A stretch of 64,000 nucleotides of DNA from Flaveria trinervia (Eukaryota > Streptophyta > Magnoliopsida > Asterales > Asteraceae). The notes beneath the pieces are model-generated. The model ran no database searches. It had not been told where the DNA came from and was given only the letters and a program-made list of their open reading frames with translations. Both the position numbers and the translations under genes were made by a program. Where the stretch lies: the NCBI GenBank assembly GCA_025506515.1, contig CM046451.1, forward strand, positions 47,255,212 through 47,319,211, written 5' to 3'. Below, one piece after another: positions 60,099 through 64,000 of this stretch; positions within the stretch are counted from its first letter, which is position 1, and every line of letters starts with the position of its first letter.

Positions 60099-62255
60099 TG
60101 TAACACCCGATTATTTTTAAAACTCAAGATATGAAGAATAAAAGCAAGAAAGGCAATAAGGTCCAACTGGAGGGACTAAATATGTAAAAAGGAAAAAAAT
60201 CTTTGAAAAGTTGGTGTAAGGTGGGCATGGCCGCCCACCCTCATCTCACATCATCATCTTCTTTGGTTTTAGAGAGAGATAGAGCAAAGGAACTCTCGGT
60301 TTTGTAGAAGAAAAAGAAGAAGAAATCGAATTCAAGGTAAGAATTCGCGGTTTTTACGTGTTTATGACGGGTTTTAGCCCGCTTATCTGATTATGTGCTT
60401 ATGTGTTATGTTTGTGCTCGTGTGTATGTGTTTGGATGTTGTTTCTAGGTGTTTTGAACTCTTTGCAAGTGGGTTAAAAGAAGATCACCCAAGTTGCACC
60501 AGGTGAGTTCTAGACCCCGGTTTTTACATGTTTAAACTATCTTTGGGGCTGAAAACGTATTAAAATGATTTTACAAGTCTATGTGTGAATACCCGTATGT
60601 ATTGTGTATGATGGATGTTGGTTCTTGGATGTTTATAGGTTATTCATGTTTAGAATAGCCACATTATGCTTAGAACCGATGGGTTTGATGATTAGGATTG
60701 AAATATCCTAGAAACATGTTTTACAGAATGCTCATGCGCCTAGATAAGTGTTCATACGTCTAAGATTGCCTTAGAAAGAATTAAGTGTAAGTCATGCGCC
60801 CAAACAGTAGCTCAGGCGCCCGAAAATTTGCCTTAGAAACGTTTAAGTACGGCCCATGCGCCTGAACAGTGGCCCATACGCTAGAAATGTTAGTCGGATG
60901 ACTAAGTGTAGGGCCACGCGCCCCAATAGTGCCCATGTGCCCAAGTGGCCCATACACCTTAGTGTTCATGCGTCTGAATAGTATCCATACACCTAGATTG
61001 GGCTGGAATTTACTAAGTGTTCAGACGTCCAGAAGTCCCCATGCGCCTGAACAATATCCATGCGCCTGATAGTGGTCCATCCGCCTAAGTGTTCCCCATG
61101 CGCGTAAGTGTTCCCCATGCGCCTGAATAGTGTCCATGCGCCTGAATAGTGCCCATGTGCCTAGGACTTAGAATATTTTTCTTATTTTTGGGGAAAATAT
61201 GTAAAGTAGGCTTTGACTTGGGAAATTCCCGGGGGACTATATAAGTTGACTTTTTGGGTCATAGATGGTATGAGGGGCATGTTATGTATTGTGATTGATG
61301 CTTATGATGATGATGATATTGCATGGTTATGCATGATGCATGTTATGTATTAATGATGCCTTGTAGGATGATGTATGAATGATATGTTAAGTTATGTTCC
61401 TATAATGATGAATGTTTATCTTTCCATGGCTTTACGTGTTATGCTAATGAATGAACTGAAAGTAGTATGTAACGTAAAGTGAAAGATAATGAAAGAGGAA
61501 CATGATGAACGAATGCATGCATTAACGAATGAACGAACGTAAAAAGTCTTGCAAGAAAATGTATGGAGGTCCACACCCAATGAAGGGTGTTAGCTCAACC
61601 GTGTGCGGGTTAGCTACCCCAGAAGGATGCACACTGGCTCCCAATCCTTGTGATTGACCATATGTATGGGATCCTTGCCGCTTGCCCTAGGTACTGGAGC
61701 CAGCTTCGTGCATAATGTTCGGGGTCTATGAAAGACCTCAGGCCTAGTAACCAACTTCGTGCACAATGTTCGGGGTAATGTACATGTCAGAAGATGTAAC
61801 GAATGTACGAAGGTTAACGAACGTAATGGAAGATAATAATGATATTATCTATATGTACGTATGATGTATGACTACGAACGAATGAAACGTATAGTATGGA
61901 CTCTGTAAAGAAATAATTAACAATTTATGTATGTTTTATTATAAAACTAGAACTCACTCAGCGACGTTGACTTTTATACGTTTTTAGTTGGCAGGTAAAC
62001 GTTGCTGAGGATGGCACGAGGCGGCTTCTTAGCTCTTTTGGATGGCATCCATTTAATTAAGGCTTTTGTGATGTAATACAACAATGAAGTTTTGTAACCG
62101 ACAAACGATGCATTTTTTGCAAAAGTTTTTATGATGAATTGAAATGCCATAGGTTTTATGTTTTCTGCTGCAATGTTTTGATGAATAAATGTAAAGTATA
62201 TGTTTTACGTGCGATGAATCACCAGCTGTAAGCGTCCCGGGAACGGGGCCTTATA
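60099..62255 (+). mobile_element. Element G: solo LTR of a gypsy-type element
   Basis: 2157 bp flanked by a perfect 5-bp duplication GCTCG (60094-60098 and 62256-62260). It begins TGTAACACCCG and ends GGGGCCTTATA; the TGTAACACC...TTACA style is typical of plant Ty3-gypsy LTRs, with the last C mutated to T. No gag, pol, PBS or polypurine tract lies inside, so it is a solo LTR left by LTR-LTR recombination. Bases 60720-61160 hold about 20 copies of CATGCGCCTGAACAGTG-like words. A paired TTCGTGCAYAATGTTCGGGG repeat lies at about 61704 and 61753. Confidence 0.88.
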
Positions 62256-62260
62256 GCTCG

Positions 62261-63169
62261 TATATACGTTGATGAAATTGTAAGTTTTCATGGGGTACCT
62301 TTGCCCATCATATCCGACCGAGACGCTCGTTTCACTTCTCACTTTTGGTCTTCTATGAAAGTACTCTTAGGTACTCAATTGGATCTAACCACGGCTTACC
62401 ATCCTCAAACAGACGTTCAAACCGAGCAAACCATCCAAACCTTGGAGGAATCGCTACGCCTTTATGTCCTTGACTTTGGTGGTGATTGGGATATGCATTA
62501 CCGCTCGCAGAGTTTTTGTATAACAATAATTACCACTCGAGTATCAAGATGGCACCATTCGAAGCACTTTATGGTCCTAAATGTTGTTCACTGATAGGCT
62601 GGACCAACATTGGTGAGAACTTCATCACTGATTCTGAACTTATACAAGAAACGACCGTTAAAGTCTCTATAATTCGCAATAATCTTTAAGTGGCAAGAAG
62701 TCTTAAAAAGAGCTATGCCGATAAACGACGTAAGTCATTAGAGTTCCAAGTTGGGGATATGGTTCTTCCTAAGGTCTCACTGTAGAAAGGTATTGTTCGC
62801 TTTGGAAAGAAGGGTAAACTAGTTCCAAGATTTGTGGGACCTTTCAAAATCCTGAAAATGATTGGGAAAGTGGCTTATAAACTGGAACTACCTTCCAACC
62901 TTAGTGGAGTTCATCCTGTGTTTCACATCTCAAATTTGAGAAAGTACTTGGCTGACGAAAGTTTGCATGTCCCATTGGACGAAATCTAGATCGACGAGTC
63001 ATTACACTTTGTTGAGAAACCCGTGGAGATCATGGATCACATTATGAAGAAGACTAGAACCACAACTACCCGAATCATCAAGGTTCGTTGGGAGAATAAG
63101 TGTGGAGCTAGGTTCACGTAGACACGTGAGGAACATACGAAGAAGAAGTACTCGCACTTGTTCATATAG
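62261..63169 (+). pseudogene. Element F pol: integrase C-terminal half and chromodomain-like tail
   Basis: The reading frame resumes directly after the GCTCG duplication with YVDEIVSFHGVPLPIISD. SDRDARFTSHFW supplies the second Asp. In QTDVQTEQTIQTLEE the usual Glu of 'DGQ(S/T)ER' is kept as TEQ. Then come the GPFKILKMIGKVAYKLELP and VHPVFHISNLRKY segments of the integrase C-terminus, and a chromodomain-like end (EKPVEIMDH, IIKVRWENK) with an in-frame TAG near 63119 where Trp is expected. The frame ends at 63169. Several frameshifts near 62510-62620. Confidence 0.88.
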
Positions 63170-63202
63170 TTTCATTGTTAATTTCGGGATGAAATTCTTT
63201 TA

Positions 63203-63214
63203 AGTTAGGGAGAC
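63203..63214 (+). promoter_or_regulatory. Element F polypurine tract
   Basis: AGTTAGGGAGAC immediately precedes TGTAACATTTCG, the LTR start at 63215. Confidence 0.75.
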
Positions 63215-63367
63215 TGTAACATTTCGTTTTTTTGTTAAAATAAAAGTTAACGTCGTTATGTTCTTGTAAGGACTATTGTTGTCATTTATGAAACTTGTGG
63301 GTAAATTATACTTCTTTCTTTATTTTATATTCTATCTTTAGTATTTTGAACAATTAAATTGAATATG

Positions 63368-63413
<46 letters not shown>

Positions 63414-63967
63414 TATAATAATAATATAATAATAATAAATTATAATAATAATAACAATCATAATAAGTAAAGCTATAATAATAATAACAATAATAGTAAT
63501 AATAATAACTTTGATAATAATGGTGATAATACTAGTAACAATAATAATATTATTATTATGATAATAATAAAAATAATATAAGTTAAATATATTAATAGAA
63601 GTAATAATTAATAAATGTTAAATAATTAATAAGTTGTAAAATGATTAAAACTTAAAGTGAAATTAAGTTTAGGGGTTTATTTTGCCAACTTCGAAACTTT
63701 AATTATAAAGTTTGTACATTTAATACTAACTATTAAACCACCCTCTTCTTCAACTTATAAAACCCAAGCTCCAGCCAAGCTCCGACCGAAACTGTAAAAT
63801 TATAAAACCCAACCCCATCCTCTTCGTCAACTTTTGCAATTCTGGCCAAGCTCCGGCCAAGCTCCGGCCAGGGGTAAACGACCAAAATTTAACCGGTTCA
63901 ACCAAATTAAACTCTTCTCATTCGAACGTGAACATGGATCGAACTCATAACCGTCGTTAATTCAATT
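63215..63967 (+). repeat. Element F 3' LTR (incomplete)
   Basis: Starts TGTAACATTTCG. It contains the ATA microsatellite, and near 63765-63875 several copies of CCAAGCTCCGGCC. It is interrupted at 63968, so the terminus is not seen. Confidence 0.75.
63366..63560. repeat. (TAA)n microsatellite in element F LTR
   Basis: About 15 perfect ATA/TAA triplets from 63368, then interrupted TAATAA runs to about 63600. Confidence 0.95.
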
Positions 63968-64000
63968 TGTTGGTACATATATGTCCCTAGATCATGTTAT
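63968..64000 (+). mobile_element. Start of a second C-family LTR, + strand, cut by the window end
   Basis: TGTTGGTACATATATGTCCC and the following 13 bases match the first 33 bases of C's LTR (coding strand) with three mismatches. It begins exactly at the LTR terminus TG, so it is an inserted copy and not chance similarity. Confidence 0.85.

Larger units (their letters stand above)
59380..63967 (+). mobile_element. Element F: Ty3-gypsy chromovirus-like retrotransposon (truncated)
   Basis: The only long + strand element. It holds the end of RNase H, integrase, a chromodomain-like tail, the polypurine tract and 3' LTR. The 5' part is left of the window because A is inserted in RNase H at 59379. 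G splits the integrase. The 3' LTR is cut at 63967 by a C-family LTR. Confidence 0.9.

Overview
The window is plant nuclear DNA made almost entirely of nested LTR retrotransposons. I find no host gene, rRNA gene or tRNA gene. The PBS/PPT grammar, the AT-rich composition and the Sirevirus-type (SIRE/Maximus) Ty1-copia elements indicate a flowering plant. The long extra ORF downstream of pol resembles proteins I recall from daisy-family (Asteraceae) genomes; that assignment is from memory.

Layout, outermost to innermost. F is a Ty3-gypsy chromovirus-like element on the + strand (59380-63967, truncated on the left). It is split by G, a solo LTR (60099-62255), and by A, a Ty1-copia element on the - strand. 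A has its 5' LTR at 58449-59379 and gag-pol at 53654-57006, with its RNase H tail at 153-485; its 3' LTR lies left of base 1. B, a Sirevirus-like element on the - strand, is inserted in A's RNase H, with 310-bp LTRs at 486-795 and 53344-53653. C, on the - strand, sits in B's 5' leader (LTRs 14395-15121 and 40245-40755 plus 52883-53085). E, on the - strand, is inserted in C's 3' ORF (18045-30450). D, on the - strand, is inserted in C's 5' LTR (40756-52877). The last 33 bases (63968-64000) are the start of another C-family LTR on the + strand. The nest is therefore F > A > B > C > {D, E}.

B, C, D and E share one architecture (5' to 3' on the - strand): LTR, Met-tRNA-type PBS TGGTATCAGAGC, gag with zinc knuckles, pol (protease, integrase, RT, RNase H), a non-coding spacer packed with a family-specific short motif, a long env-position 3' ORF, a G-rich polypurine tract, and LTR. 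Every coding region is broken by frameshifts or stops, but catalytic motifs are mostly still readable. LTR pairs diverge by hand-counted substitutions in the order expected from the nesting (B about 5%, C about 3%, D about 1%, E about 0.3%). Small indels are frequent at every level, which suggests that many frameshifts may be assembly errors.

The most unusual features are the motif arrays: CpG-containing palindromes in C, CTTCGGAAG in E, ACTACTGAAG in D, and an ACGTCTGAACAGT-type word in B. The B word also occurs in the unrelated gypsy-type solo LTR G. In D and E the family motif also appears inside gag coding sequence. D and E also share an identical internal polypurine tract inside their 3' ORFs.
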